Positions 41,180 through 64,000 are shown, counted from the first letter of the stretch. The stretch is 64,000 bases of DNA from Eublepharis macularius (GCF_028583425.1 NC_072794.1:26905232-26969231), one strand, 5' to 3'. Made by a program: numbers and translations. The notes: generated by a model from the sequence alone, not told the origin.

Positions 41180-41347
41180 CCGCCTTATGCCGTCAGATGA
41201 TTGATCTATCAAGGTCAGTATTGTCTACTATGACTGGTGGCAGCTCTCCAGGGTCTCAGGTATCACCTACTCCATAATGCTTTTCTCTGGAGATGCCAGA
41301 GACTGAACATGGTAGAGCATCTGCTCTACCACTGAGCCATGCCCTCT
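41180..41347 (-). mobile_element. tRNA-derived SINE (family of 9258) in the TOR3A 3' region
   Basis: ATCAAGGTCAGTATTGTCTAC in the body. The minus-strand head is GGGCATGGCTCAGTGGTAGAGC with an A box TGGCTCAGTGG. It is shorter than the copies at 9258 and 11694. Confidence 0.75.
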
Positions 41348-41554
41348 CCCACTGTCCTTTCCAGCGTACATAAATGCCATAAGGAACTCACACAGACAGT
41401 GGATTTAAAATTGGAGTGCCATGCTAATGTGGTCACAATACGTACAAGCAATTGGTGTCCAAAGTCAAAATTGCATGCCCTGGTACAACGATGCATTTCC
41501 AACCCAGCACTGTGCTTGGCCATGAATGTTGAGCAATAAGCATACAATTACTAC

Positions 41555-41560
41555 AATAAA
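41555..41560 (+). terminator. TOR3A: Candidate poly(A) signal of TOR3A
   Basis: AATAAA followed about 25 bases later by GGTGTCTG, a short GU-rich stretch. Confidence 0.4.
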
Positions 41561-41575
41561 GCAAACTCTGTTTAC

Positions 41576-42109
41576 ATGAACCGGTGTCTGCCGTTATTTC
41601 ACACCTGCATCTTTGTAAACAGAAATTTGGCAGTCACCGATTTCTGTTGAAACTGGAAACGTGGCTAAACTTTGCATCTGTGAATGATTACTTGTCCCAG
41701 TCTAGACAGACTGAAGAGGCAATACAGCTGCACTCTGCGTGCATCTGTCAAGCCATCAGCTGTTAGCAGAAGGCCTACACTCATGCAGAAGCTAAATAAG
41801 CAATAGACTAAGGCCTCAGATTATGCAGAACCTCTAAATACAACACCCCTCTAACCTCCTCCTTTTTGGTAATACTATAGAGCATCTTAACGTTGAGATA
41901 GCTTGGCCTTAGGGTTTTAGAACATTTTAAGCTGGCCCTGCTCACAGCACAGAATCAAGCAAGTGGCTACACAACTTTGCGTGTGACAATTGATCTGGGC
42001 AGGGCTATAGACATGCAGACCCTCTACAGACTTACGGCATTTCTACTCTGCTTTTCTCCCCAAAGAAACCCAAAGCAGCTGCCCAAAATTTCCAGGACAA
42101 CACTAGCAA
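41576..42109. other. Intergenic sequence, nothing firm
   Basis: CATTTCTACTCTGCTTTTCTCC at 42039 recalls a LINE tail, but I do not assign it. Confidence 0.3.
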
Positions 42110-42760
42110 CATTCAGAGAAAACACATCCTGGACAGGCTTAAGCACCTGCAAGCAGGGAAGAAAACAAGCACAGCAGTAATGAGCTGCTCCTAGCAAGAT
42201 CTTCCAAACTTCCTTGCAGGGATCTAGTAGGACTGGAGGCAGCCAGGCTACTTTCAAAAGTAGGACACAGGGATCGTATCACCCAGGTGCTAAAAGATCT
42301 ACACTGGCTGCCTGTCTCTTTCCAGGCCTAATTCACAGTACTGGGTCTTACCTTTAAGAACTTAAATGATTTGGGGCCAAGCTACTTAGATCGTCTCTTT
42401 GCATACTATCCAGCTTGCTAGTTGCAATACGCCTCCCAGCCCTGCTCTCTGTGCAGGTGTTGGCCAGAGACTGCTTTTTCCAGGGGTGGCAACTCATCTG
42501 TGCAATGCCCCTCCCTTACTCTCTTCTATGAGCCAGGCCCAACCCCGGCATTTAATTACAGGGTTATTTAGTGTTTTTATAGTTTGCTTTTGCTATGAGA
42601 ATTATTTAGTAGCAAGTGTTTTAGACAGTTTTAACGCTCCATTTGGATTTTTTAATTGTTCACTTTCATGGTTTTGTTTGGATTATGTTATATTTCGCCA
42701 GCTGCTTCAAACAGGTTCTCTGGAAGAGACAGCATACCAGTTTTCTAAGTGAAGTAAATA
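42110..42760 (+). mobile_element. L2-type LINE fragment
   Basis: A coding trace DRITQVLKDLHWLPVSF near 42270 (pattern RI.PVL..LHWLPV), then LGPSYLDRLF and a long T-rich tail. It is heavily decayed. Confidence 0.65.
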
Positions 42761-42979
42761 GGCATGTCCCTTGAACAGGCCTAGGTGCCGATGGGGAAAG
42801 GTAAGCCATGATCACCATCTTCAGGTCATTGGAGAAAGGATGGGTTTTTAAAAATGTACTAGACAGAACCCCGCTCTCCCCCTGTACAGAATCTCTAAAA
42901 TTATCAAAATAAGGCCCCCTATTTTCAGTAACTGCTAGGGAAGGTGGATCATCTCCTATGGTAAACATGTCTACAACGG

Positions 42980-45763
42980 GGGTCTTTTGTTCCCAAGAAC
43001 CCCCTTCACATACTACAGAGGTATATACTTGAGAGGAAATACAAGTATCTGAGCATGTAAGTTCAGTTGAGAGTCTCTGGGTAAAAATAAAAGGAGTAAG
43101 AAATAATAGTGATATTATGGTGGGTGTCTGTTATAGACCACCAAGCCAGGCAGAGGACTTGGATGAGAAACTCCTAGAATAAATTACAAAGTTCTCAAAG
43201 AGACGGGACACAGTGGTCATGGGAGTTTTCGGTTATCCAGATACCTATTGGAAGTCTAACTTTGCGAAACATGAAAGGTTAAATAAATTCTTGACTGGTC
43301 TTGCTGACAACTTCATTTTTCAGAAAGTGGAGAGGAGAAACAAGGGGATCTGCTATCTTGGACTTGGCTTTCACCAACAGGGAAGAACTGGTTGACGAGG
43401 TGAAAATAGCGGGCACCCTGGGTAGTACTAGTGACCATGTAATTTTGGAATTTACAGTCTTGGGGAAGGGAAAAGCTGTATGTAGTCAGGCATACAGGTT
43501 AGACTTCAGGAAATTTTAACAAAGTTATGCTGGGTAGAATCCCATTGTCAGAAATACTTAAGGAGACGGGAGTTCAAGAGGGGTGGGAGTCTCTTAAAGG
43601 CGAAATATTGAAGGCACAATCACAAGCGATTCCTATGAGAAGGAAAAATGGGAGGAGCCTAAAGAAGCCAAGGTGGCTCCATAAACTCCATAAAGAGTTG
43701 AGAAATAAAAAAGACTTATTTAGGAAATGGAAGGAGGTCTTTATAACCAAAGATGAATATAAACAAATAACTAGCGCTTGTGAGGAGAGTGTTAGAATAG
43801 CTAAAGCTCAGTCTGAGCTTAGGCTAACAAGAGATGCTAAAAACACCAAAAAAGGGTTCTTATGTTCAAAATAAGAAAAAGAGCAAGGACTTGGTAGGCT
43901 CATTGCAGGGACAGGAAAGTAAAATTGTAACACGTGATGAAGAGAGGGCAGAACTGCTCAATTCCTACTTCAGTCTTCTCCTGCAAGGGAAATGGTGCTC
44001 AACATGGCAATAACAGAACACATGATGGGGAAAGGGAGTTATAGCCTAAGACTGGCATTGAGGTAGTACATAAGTAACTTGTGTCTTTAAATGAAACCAA
44101 GTCCTCAGAGCCAGGTGAATTACATCCAAGGGTACTAAAAGAACTCGCAGATATAATTGGAGCTTTTGTCCATTATTTTTGAGAATTCTTGGAGAACAGG
44201 CAAGGTTCCAGAAGATTCGAGGCGGGCAAATGTTGTCCCCATCTTCAAGAAGGGGGAAAAGGAGGGTCTGGGTAACTACTAACCCGACAGCTTGACGTCT
44301 GTACCTGGAAAAGTTTTAGAACAAATCATCAGCCAGTGCTTGAGCATTTAGAAAAGATGGCTGTTACTAAGAGCTACCATGGGTTTCTCAAGAACAAGTA
44401 ATGTCAGACTAACCTCTCTTTTTTGAGAAAGTTACTGCCTTGCTGGATCAGGGGAATGCTGTAGACATAGTTTATCTCGATTTCAGTAAGACTTTTGATA
44501 AGGTGCCACTTAATATCCTTGTTGACAAGTTGGTAAAATGTGGTTTGGATCACATTACTGTTAGGTGGATCTCTTAACTGATTGACAGATTGCACCCAAA
44601 GAGTGCTTGTTAATGGATCCTTATCCTCTTAGAGAAGAGTGACAAGTGGAGTGCTTCAGGGATCGGTTCTGGAACCTGTTCTGTTCAACATTTTTATAAA
44701 TGATTTGGAGGGAGGAATAAAGGGAATGCTTATTAAATTAGCAGATGATACTAAATTGGGAGTAGCAAATATGGTTGAAGACAGAGTAAGGATACAGGAT
44801 GATCTTGACAGGCTGGAAAACTGGGCTAAAACAAATAAAATGAATGTCGAGAGAGAGAAACGCAAAGCTCTGCATTTAGGTAGGAAAAATCAAATGCATA
44901 ATTATAGGACGGGGGAGACTTGTCTTGGCAATAATATGTGTGAAAGGGATCTAGGGGTCTTGGTAGACCATCAGCAGTGTGACTTGGTAGCTAAAAAGGC
45001 AAATGCGATTTTGGGCTGTATCAACAGAAGCGTAGTGTCCAGATCATGTGAAGGTATTGCTCTACTCTGCTCTGGTTAGACCTAACCTAAAGTGTTGTAT
45101 TCAGTTTTGGGCACCACAATTTAAAGAGGATATAGACAAGCTGGAAAATGTCCAAAGGAGGGCAACAAAGATGGTGAGGGGTCTAGAGACCAATTCCTAT
45201 GAGGAAAAGTTCAAGAAGCTCAGTATGTTTAGCCTGGAGAGGAGACGATAACCATCTTCAAGTACTTGAAGGCTTCCAAACAGAGGATAGTGTAGAGTTG
45301 TTTTCTGTTGCCACAGAAGGTCAGACCAGAACCAATGGGTTGAAATTAAATCAAAAGTTTTCGACTGAACATTAGGAAGAACTTCCTCACAGTTAGAGTG
45401 GTCCCTCAGTGGAACAGGCTTCCTCGGGAAGTGGTGGGTTCTCCTTCTTCGGAGGTTTTTAAGCAGAGGCTAGATGGCATTCTGACAGCAATGCTGATTC
45501 TGTGAACCTAGGCAGATCATGAGGAAGGGCAGGAAGAGATACATCAGTGCTTAGTTCTTACATGCCCAGGGTAATGCTGATCGCCACTTTGGGGTCAGGA
45601 AGCAATTTCCCCCAAGCCTATTTGGCTAGGGATCCTGACATTGTTTTGCCATCTTCTGGGCATGGAGCAGGGGTCACTGGGGGTGTGGGGGCAGATAGTT
45701 GTGAATTTCCTGCAGAATTTGGACTAGATGTCCCTGGAGGTCCCTTCCACCCTATGATTCTAT
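42980..45763 (+). mobile_element. CR1 LINE, 5'-truncated relic
   Basis: In order on the plus strand: endonuclease end (VGVCYRPPSQAEDLDEKLL near 43120, AILDLAFTNREELVDEV near 43345), then the RT, with SKTFDKVPLNILVDKLVK near 44485, TSGVLQGSVLEPVLFNIFIN near 44642, LADDTKLGVAN near 44737, CERDLGVLVD near 44937, [15 protein letters not shown] near 45003 and [13 protein letters not shown] near 45150. The 3' UTR ends CCTATGATTCTATGAG, the CR1 octamer tail. Several frame breaks are present, so it is inactive. Confidence 0.92.
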
Positions 45764-46849
45764 GAGGGCAAAAAAAATTAACATGCAATCTCTATATAAG
45801 CCATCTAGTTGGGTGTGTGTTACACATGCTACCTAGTGCCAATGACAACTTACCTGACCACCTACATCCGGTGAAGTATATGAATATGCAGTTACAGCTT
45901 TGCAACCATCTCCACACAAGCTGGAAGATGGTTTGTACCCTGAGGCAGCTTAGAATAGCTGGACAGGGAAGCATATGCCACAGCCCCAAATTGTAATATG
46001 GATGGCAAAAGTCCTATTTGCTTATTATTGCTTGCTGACTGCTGGCCAGAGAAGATACTAACAAGGCTGTATTTGCTGTCTAGTTTTGCCTGCCAAATGA
46101 TACAGCATACGTGACCAAGGCTAACGTGCTCACAATGGAGGGGGAAAGAATAGAACAGAACGTGCAGCGTAATCATTTGCTCTCTGGCCGGCAGGTCAAA
46201 AATACCTTCCAACGTAATCATGCAATACTACAACAGGAAAGGGTAACTGGCTGCCCAGCCACCGGCCTTGCAGGCCTCTGGCATAGTTTCAAGGTTGAAG
46301 ACCCAACTGAAACACGTGGCCTCCTAAAGGGACAAGGCTAGATGGACAGAGAGATTACCTGCTCATGGTCTCCCAGCAAGCTTCTATGGCAGAGTGGAGA
46401 TTTCAGCCTGGGTCTCCTACTGCACTGTGTCATACTTACAGGGTGGCCGCATTATTGCTGGGAGGGAAGGCTGCAGCTAAGAAATAGCAAGGCTTAGCTA
46501 GGGAGTTCATGGCAGAGGCACAATTTGAATTGGTAACTTTCCAGGGATGTCACGCAGTCCCTCAGCCACTACCACGGCACAAGAGTCTACCCCAGAGTAG
46601 CCTCCTGGCACTTTTGTCATTCTTGTACCTTTGAAGGCTCATACATGAACATTCAGCACTTGGGTGCATCTCAGCTAGGCATTAAAGCATTTATTCACTA
46701 CCTCCTGCTATGACTCGAGGCTTAACAAATAAAACCCAAATAAGCCTCTTCCCACCCTAAGAATGCCTGCAGTCTATACCCATTAAAAGCCTTGGAAAAC
46801 CAAACAGCCTCACAGTTACCTCTTTAAAAGTTCTAGGTAGCATCCCTCC
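45764..46849. other. Intergenic sequence, nothing recognised
   Basis: No gene or identifiable repeat. Confidence 0.4.
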
Positions 46850-47300
46850 CCAAACCTACTCAAGGAGACTTTTCCATATGGTGGGAAAAGCCAGGCAGGC
46901 TTTTTCTACCAAAGGAAGCAAGGGAAGAGCTAACATGGAGCAGCCCAAGAATGACAGCTGGTGGAGAACATAAGGAAGAAAAAAATCTTTTAGATACGCG
47001 AGTACTAAGCTTTGAAGGTGATAAGCAGCACCTAAGACTAAAAAAAAAACAACCTGGCAGCCACTGAAACCACTTTTAAATGGGTGCAATATTCTTGGTT
47101 AGTCCCTCAGGCTGCTGCACTCTGAACCAAATGCACTTTCTGGGCTGTCTTAAAGGGCAGCCGATGGGAACAGTCTGGCAAGGGCTGTATTCAAGTTGAC
47201 AATGGGCAAGATCAAAGTTCTGTCTACACTGACGAAGCCGTTGATTTCTACATGCAAGATATCCCCCTTGATGGTAGATTGGCAAGGAACACGCACCTCA
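46850..47300. mobile_element. Old LINE fragment (L2/CR1-like, tentative)
   Basis: CAGGCTGCTGCACTCTGAACC and CTTTCTGGGCTGTCTTAAAGGGCAGCC follow a pattern I associate with a reptile L2-like element. There is no intact coding sequence. Confidence 0.4.
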
Positions 47301-47667
47301 ACTGCCTTGAACACTGCGGCACTCAAAACTCAACCATGAAGTTCTGCAATATGCTAAGAAGTTACTTCCTCTGCAACCTAGATATGACACCTGTGCATCG
47401 CCATCAGTTATTCATTAGCTGTCCTCTCTGATCGCCCCCCCCCCAAGATATAGCATGGTACACTAGTTAAGAGTGTTGGACTAGGATCTGGAAGCTTGCT
47501 GGTGACTGTGGGTCCGTTGCGCTCTCAGCCTGAACGTACCCCTCACAGGGGTTGCTGATGTGACAATAAAATGGTGGAGGGAAGAACAAAGATGTAAGCT
47601 GTTTGGAGTCTGTGCTGGGGAGAAAAGCAAGTGTTTATACAGCTAAAATAAATGCCTTGACAACGGC

Positions 47668-47811
47668 TGATTCCGCACACGTTGGATAATGCACTTTCAA
47701 TGCACTTTATCTATCGTTTGAGGTGGATTTTTTGTTTCACATACAAAAAAATCTGTTCCAAATGATCTATAAAGAGGACTGGAAGTGCATTATCCAACGT
47801 GTGTGGAATCA
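47668..47811. mobile_element. 144-bp palindromic MITE with TGATTCCGCAC ends, second copy
   Basis: TGATTCCGCACACGTTGGATA at the left and TATCCAACGTGTGTGGAATCA at the right. The interior runs in the opposite order to the copy at 36877, so it is inverted relative to it. Confidence 0.85.
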
Positions 47812-47959
47812 GCTGACGTTTCTACCAAACCAGGCCCCCCATTAACACCTCTTGGTGGTATGAATCACATTTTTGGGAGGAATAGGTCTAAACTTTACCC
47901 TTAAGAGTTATTAAACATTAGTTCCAAAGAGAGGCAGAAACACAGCAACAACAAAAAGA

Positions 47960-50900
47960 ATCATGTCTCCAAGTTTATTTGCCAATAAAATATTGCAACT
48001 TTTATTTAAAACAAAATGCAAATTGGCAAAAAAAAAAACCCTTTTGTGGAACGACAGGCAGAAGAGCCCACACAATGGAGCCCTTATTTACATCAAGTTA
48101 ACACTGTTTGCAGTTCACAGTCAGGCAATAGTGAGAATTTAAATTAGAAAAAAAACCTCAAATATATTACAACAACAAATAAAAAAAACAAAAAAAACCT
48201 CCAATTGACAACACTGGTAGTGAGGGTATTTTTTTGTGATCAGTGTGTTTTCGATTCCATCAAATTCTCTTCAGTGACTTCAACTATTCAACTAAGAGTA
48301 CTGGGTTTGTTTAGAAACCTTAACCACTTTCCCCTGCCCCCTCCCCCCAAACCCACCCCTTCTACTGAACACTTTTGCACCCGAGGCAGCTGCAGTGAAA
48401 TTAGGCATTTCCAACATTAACCTTCCGAAATGGAGTGCACGTTTTCATTCCATGGGCATTAAGCTGGGTTTTCAGAGCTAACTGTATACAGCCTTGGATA
48501 GATGGTCACCAAGCATGTTCTGTGTTCAGTCATTAGGGGGCTTTTCTAAGCCTCTATTTGAATCATGGGCATATGCCTTGCTAAGGAGCTTGGACAGGTA
48601 ACAGCCAGTTCTCATTCACAGACTCCATGCTCCAAGATGGAACAGCTGGAATGGATTTGGTCACATATCCAACTACAACTTAAGGCCTGTTTATAGTAAC
48701 TGCACAGTGGTAAAGCACTGAACTGCACTATTGATGCTGTGGGATTTGTGGCTCTGGGTGTGCGGCTGTGTGTGTGCACGCGCGTGTGCATGTGCGCACT
48801 GTACATTTGAAAGCCCTCTGCCAAAGGTGGGCAGCATGTCAGTGGAAAGATTATGTGGAGCCAACTTCTCTAAAATGCACACATGTAGAGTTTTTAAGAT
48901 GGCGCAGCATTCAAACATAGAACCCGCACATGCATCCTGCAGCAGTGTTACAGTTGAGAAACTTTACCACTAGATTTCGCCACAGGTATGAGATGGCCCC
49001 AGCAACTGCTTCATGAACTGGAAGCAGCTTCTCTCTCTGTATGGGTTGCCGGAATAATTAAGGCCATATGGTCAGGTAGGATTTGGCAAGCACCCTATAT
49101 AGGAATTTTCAATATGGGAACAAAGACTGTTCAACCTACTTCAAAGGTTGCATAAATCCCACTGCTTTCCAAGCAACTCCCCCCCCCCCTTCCCCACACG
49201 ATTAGAAACTAAGATTGCCTGTTGGAATGCCTTCAAAGCTTAATGGTTTGATGATCTACTACAGACAGACAGGTTTCAGAAACCTCAAAACTCACAAAAT
49301 AGTCCACAGGCAGAGTGCATACATCGTAGCATGCCATCACACATGGAAACCTTAGAGAACATGTACATTATCTAGCACAACCTTGCTGTGAAACCAGTAG
49401 TAGTGGGGGAAAGTATTCCTGCAAACTCCAATCCATAGTACAGAAGAAACGAGATGATGCTCCTTCTACAGTCCACAGGCTCAAAAAAATCAAAAATTCT
49501 CCATTCAGCTGAAGCTTCCTGTGGACTCAACATATTGTCCCCCTCAGACCAGTTACATGTTCTTCCCATAGTATTGTTTCAGAGGAGTATGAATTAAGGA
49601 TCGTGGTCAATTCCGAAGGATCAGTGCCACAATTTCAAAAATACAAATGGAGCAGGCATAAAGGCAGCAGCCTCCTTCCCTCAATTAGTGTCATTAAAAG
49701 TGCCATTTTTAAAATGGGGTACAAATTGTGCAAGGTACTACTTGAAAATGGGTACTAAGACAAATATCACCCTTTCCAATTCTATTCAAGGGCCTTGAGC
49801 CACAGTAAATCATGAACAGTGACTAAAAAAAATGAATGAATGCTACCTACAATTACCAATACGTATACTCCATTCAGGAGTCCTTCAGTATGTGAACAAT
49901 TCATATGCTCAAGACACTTGCGTGTTATTTCCAGCAAGCCCAGAATACAACAGGAAAGATCCCTCAATTGGTCAAAGTAGGCTGTGAAGTGGGCTACAGT
50001 TATTTTATAAGCCTATTCTGGTACATGTTGCATTTTTCCACATGCTCCCACAGCTCCTCAGCATTTGAATTATTGAGCAACTGAAATTAATTGAGAACCC
50101 ACAACCAAAGCAAATCAAGATTGGAGGTGGGGGGGGAGTACAAGTGACATAGCAGGCTCCTGGGGGGAGAAAAGAGGCAAGAGAAAACCAGAGGTTAAGT
50201 CGCATCTTTTGCTACTACCGAATTGCCCTGAAATGGATTATCCAGGATTCACAACTCACTAGATAGGGCCAACCTGATATATATATATATATACGGCCAA
50301 GTAGAGCAGCGAGCACAGCAACTGACAAAGGAGCAACCAACCCAAGTATAAAAGCTGGCATCAAGAAAGATTTACAAACTTAACACACATGTAAGGCAAG
50401 GCTTGAAGCTCTGTGCTCTTGTTTGTAGGCAAATCACAGATTCCGCACGCACTACATTCTCTGCCTGATGGTAGAAATATAACCTCAGGGAAGGGGGGAA
50501 CCCCATGGTTGAACAGCAGACAACTTGGAAATGAGATTGGACATGGCTGAAAATTCAAAAAGGATGCATGACAAAAAGGTACAGATATGCTTTTTATGAA
50601 TGGGTTAGAAACTCAAAAAATGGATTCCGCCCCCTCTCCCCCTTCTAGGTTTGCCATAGAACCTCTCCGGAAAGCTGGAAGACAGCAATAGCAGTAAACA
50701 TGGAAACTTTTCTCAGTCTAAGTACTGAAGATTGAAGGGTTTAAATGCAAGCCGACACGCGCATCCTTTGTAACCACCCATTGCATGAGGTATGTAATTT
50801 ATGTAGGCAAAGGATGACACACAAAAACAAATGCTGAGATGATGGCTGTGTGACCCTCTCTCTGCTTTACCCACAATGTTCCACTAAAGGTGCAGACATC

Positions 50901-53900
50901 CTTACAAACAGGAAGCATTAAGTAGTCTGGGAGCAACACTTCTGCCTTCTATTGAATGGTTCTTGGCTCATAAGGACACGTGCAGGAATCAAAACAGTCA
51001 GTGTTTACATCTTCAAAAAGTCTAGGCTGCACTTGCAGATTAAATGGCAGACAGAATAGAAATCTACTCTGTTTAAAATGTTATGCTTGTGCTGTCCTCA
51101 GTTTGATGTGCACAAGTATGTGAAACCCAACATATTTAAAGATATCATTTAAGAGCCTGGTTAGGTATCGTGCACCCAGCATATGAAAAGACACAAGATG
51201 TTAAGGCAGGCATCACCAGCTTACAGTCTCAACTTCTCCTCTGGAAACAGGCTGGCTGGGGACCACTGATGAACACAATTTCATCTATATCAATGGTTCT
51301 CAAGCAGTGGGTTGGGTCTCTCTTGCGGGTAGGTTGGGAGGCTAAAGAAGAACAGCTTTGAGAGGAGGCTCGAGGAGGCTTGTGGGCAAATTTGGATTTG
51401 CTTCTTGTTTGCAAAATGGCTGTGAAATACAGCCTGTCGTTCAGTAATGCTACATAATTATAAACACTGGACATGGAAAGACAGTGTAAAAACTGGTTCT
51501 TTTGTTAACCACTGTGTAATTCCTGCACAGAAAGGTTAGAAAAGGGTCCTGCTTTAAAGTTTGATTACTAGTGCCCTTAATTGTTCGACACTGAATTTCC
51601 CCTGCTCCTCCCACTCCTAAAGTCTCATGTAAATTAAACAAAGCACAGATAAACAGAGGGAGAAAGAGAACCACTGGCTCCATCTTTCCTGTGCATTTTC
51701 CTATTGTCCACTTTTACTTTCCCTACCCATCTCAAATCGCAAATGGGCTAATTTTCACATGCAGCCAGGCTCTTAACCTCCACTGGCCTCTTTTTGTTCA
51801 CTTAACAGTCTGGTCCCCCTTAATTTTTCCATAGTCCCTTTCCCCATTCAGCTCATTTCATTTTGGTTCTTCAACAAACACTAGGGAAAAGGCTGCTTTT
51901 TATAAAAATGAAAGGCTCAAATCTCTTGACAAAGCACATTTAAATCCTTCTAACACCTCAGAGGGCTCTCTCTCTCGCTCTCACCTACATATATATTAAT
52001 AAAACAGCACGGCCATAACATTTTAAAGTCCCCATATTTTAAAACTTAAAATTACCAATTTTTAAAGTTTAAGGTGCACAGCAAATCAGACCCTGAAAAT
52101 TGTTTCCTGACAATGCTGCTAGTAAAAAAACTGAAATTTACTGAGAAATGTGTATGGATTGTGCCTGTTTTAAATCTGGAGTTAGTATACAGCCACTAGA
52201 GTACATAGACCTCCCCCTAAACCCGCAGTAGGTATCCTGGGGAAAAACAAGGAACAAAGATGAGATTTGTGTTCATTTAGTGGATTTCTGTGAGCAGGAA
52301 TTCCCTTCCTACATCTCAAGTAGTGTACATGTACATATATTACATATTGCTGGGACAAATCAAAATTCTCTTCATCTTTTAGTACAAGTGACTTCAGGAC
52401 ATGACAGAATTATAGTTTAGGGAATGGGATTTTTTGCACACCGTATCAGATGACAATGAGCTCCTGTGTCCTTTCATTTGTTTGAAAAATGCTTGACAGA
52501 CAACAGGATAATTCATTTCACACAACAGACAACAGTCTTTCCATCATGTACATTTGCATGCCCCTCACCTCTCCCCAAAAAAGACAAAGGTGCTTCACGT
52601 GGGTGGCAGTTCTCAAGTTTGGGGGTGGGGTGGGGGAGAAGACTGCAAATCAGGTATCCATGAGAAGCACCTATCCCAGGTAACATGATCTGCATGGAGA
52701 AAACAGAGGGCAGTTCCCATTTTGCCACCTTGGGAGGACCACTGTTGTTCTGGTCTGAACTGGGCCCCAAACTTGCTAGACTCTTGACTGAACTGAAAGT
52801 GTGAGAAGGGGGAGTAACAGTCCATTCTTCCTTTAGCCCCTGTTAGAGATTGAGTTATCCTATCCATATAGTTAGATTACTTTACCCAATAATGCATCTT
52901 CAGAGCACTTCCTGAAAAACAAGCAATTTAAAACAGGGCAAAAACCATCATTGTTTTTAATATGACTGGTAAGAACTATCACAGACGAGGTAACTCTTGG
53001 GAGCCTGTTTGTGAGCAGCAGAGGGAAACAAATGACCTCAGGACTGGTACAGCTATATTTTTCCGGTTCCCTCAAAAAAATAGCTGGAATAGTCAGCTAC
53101 ATTTTTTAAAAAAAGGAATGTAGAGAACAGCAGCAGCAGCATTCTGCAATGCCTTTAAACCAGGGTGGCCCCTCAAGGTTTATCGAAGAAGTAGGAGCCA
53201 ATATTGTACCAAAATTTAAACACAGATACACATTTTAAAACAGCCTTCAGACACATGCTGGTAAGTTTGTGCTACAGCCCCAAACTACTCAAGTGATTGC
53301 CAGGTTAGATACCCAATGCTAGACTACCCAAACGGTGATAATAGCCAGTTTTGGGGGGTGGGGAGTGAAATCCAGTGGCAAGTTTGCCAAGCATCACTCA
53401 GCTACCAGTAAAAGGAAGGACAGAAGTGTAGGGGGTAAACAATGTGAGGAGAACAAAACAGCATGTGTTTCATACATTAGCTGGCTTTTTGCAACTCTTA
53501 TTACAGCAGCAAAATGGAAGTTAGACCATCTGGGCTAGTGCATCCCCTTCCCCTAAGCTCCAAACACCATTCTATATGACAGACCTTACCCCACACCTAA
53601 CCCACCTCTTCTCCTTTGCAAGGAGGATAGCAAACTCCAGTTCCCATGGTGCCTCTGAACCTTCCTGGACATAGCTTAGAAGGCCAAAACATGCGGAAAA
53701 GGAAGTGGCCTCCCCTCCCAGTCGCTCTGGTTGTCTGGATAATGTGGAGAACAGCAGACCTTTCCCCAAAACAAGGAACTGGCTGTTGATTATCCTGCCT
53801 TCAAGGTAGAGGGTTGAGAACACACGTCCTCTCTTTCCCCCTCTGTAGACCCAGGGCGGTCGCATGTTCTGGCTAGGGCAAATTCTTGACATTCTGCTCC

Positions 53901-54158
53901 TATCAGCTGCGATCTTCACACCCCCTCCCCATGAAGCTTAGCTTCCCTCCCATCCGCCCCATGTACTGAGATGAACCTGTAAACATGAGAGCTCAGTGAT
54001 CTGAGGTACTTCACATAAAACTCGCTCAAGTATCAGTCTTTTCATTTCAAAAGCAACAGCATAGGGGGGGGGAAAAACCACAGAAGAAGTCATCCTGACC
54101 CTTCTCCTATCTCCACATTGTGTATTATTTTTCCTCCCAATCAGATATTTGACAGTAG
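47960..54158 (-). other. ABL2: Probable long 3' UTR of ABL2
   Basis: About 6.2 kb from the ABL2 stop codon to strong poly(A) signals. I see no SINE, LINE or MITE in it, in sharp contrast to the neighbouring intergenic DNA, and human ABL2 also has a 3' UTR of several kilobases. It contains a GT/GCGT-type run at 48763-48795 and an (AT)7 run near 50279. Transcription of the full stretch is inference. Confidence 0.65.
47974..48006 (-). terminator. ABL2: Poly(A) signals of ABL2
   Basis: Minus-strand AATAAA at 48006-48001 and again at 47979-47974. Downstream on that strand lies TTTTTGTTGTTGCTGTGTTT, a GU-rich element, so cleavage is expected near 47960. Confidence 0.65.

Positions 54159-64000
<9,842 letters not shown>

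Larger units (their letters stand above)
40515..41575 (+). other. TOR3A: Probable TOR3A 3' UTR
   Basis: Runs from the stop codon to the first good AATAAA on this strand (41555-41560). It includes the SINE at 41180-41347. Transcript data would be needed to fix the end. Confidence 0.5.

Overview
The window is a piece of vertebrate chromosome, most likely from a squamate reptile (lizard or gecko type). This is an inference from three things. The genes are vertebrate and have GT-AG introns. Their order, TOR3A followed by a convergent ABL2, is the one known from human 1q25. The repeats (CR1 with an ATTCTATGA tail, L2, Penelope-like elements, two tRNA-derived SINEs, palindromic DNA-transposon relics) are of the kind I associate with squamate genomes. 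No bacterial, organellar or viral genome features are present.

Layout. Bases 1-28650 are intergenic and made mostly of layered transposable elements: a Penelope-like fragment at the left edge, a young Ty3/Gypsy LTR element at 2379-7962 with a 5-bp target duplication, SINEs, L2 pieces, hAT-like and other palindromic MITEs, a roughly 460-490 bp inverted duplication (12423-12913 and 15703-16161), a split minisatellite (16290-17397) and an unidentified GC-rich block (25031-27340). A CpG-rich promoter at about 28690-29330 starts TOR3A. Its six coding exons run on the plus strand to 40514 and encode a complete 419-residue torsin ATPase. Its introns hold a Penelope-like insertion inside a palindromic tandem array, MITEs and L2. 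Bases 41580-47960 are intergenic with L2 and a 2.8-kb CR1 relic. From 62789 down to 54159 lie the last six coding exons of ABL2 on the minus strand, covering part of the tyrosine kinase domain through the C-terminal F-actin-binding domain. They are followed by a probable 6.2-kb 3' UTR ending at a poly(A) site near 47960. The 5' exons of ABL2 lie beyond the right edge.

The two genes are neighbours but are not known to act in one pathway. TOR3A is an AAA+ protein of the endoplasmic reticulum lumen; ABL2 (ARG) is a cytoplasmic tyrosine kinase acting on the actin cytoskeleton. They converge, with about 6.4 kb between their 3' ends.

The most notable items are the LTR element, whose pol order is protease, integrase, reverse transcriptase, RNase H (the Gmr1 arrangement, unusual in Ty3/Gypsy) and whose LTRs are nearly identical; a decayed hammerhead-ribozyme-like fold on the minus strand at 17013-17072; the nearly perfect inverted duplication; and several nested insertions whose empty sites can be read in the window itself. 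All identifications come from reading the sequence; no database search was run.
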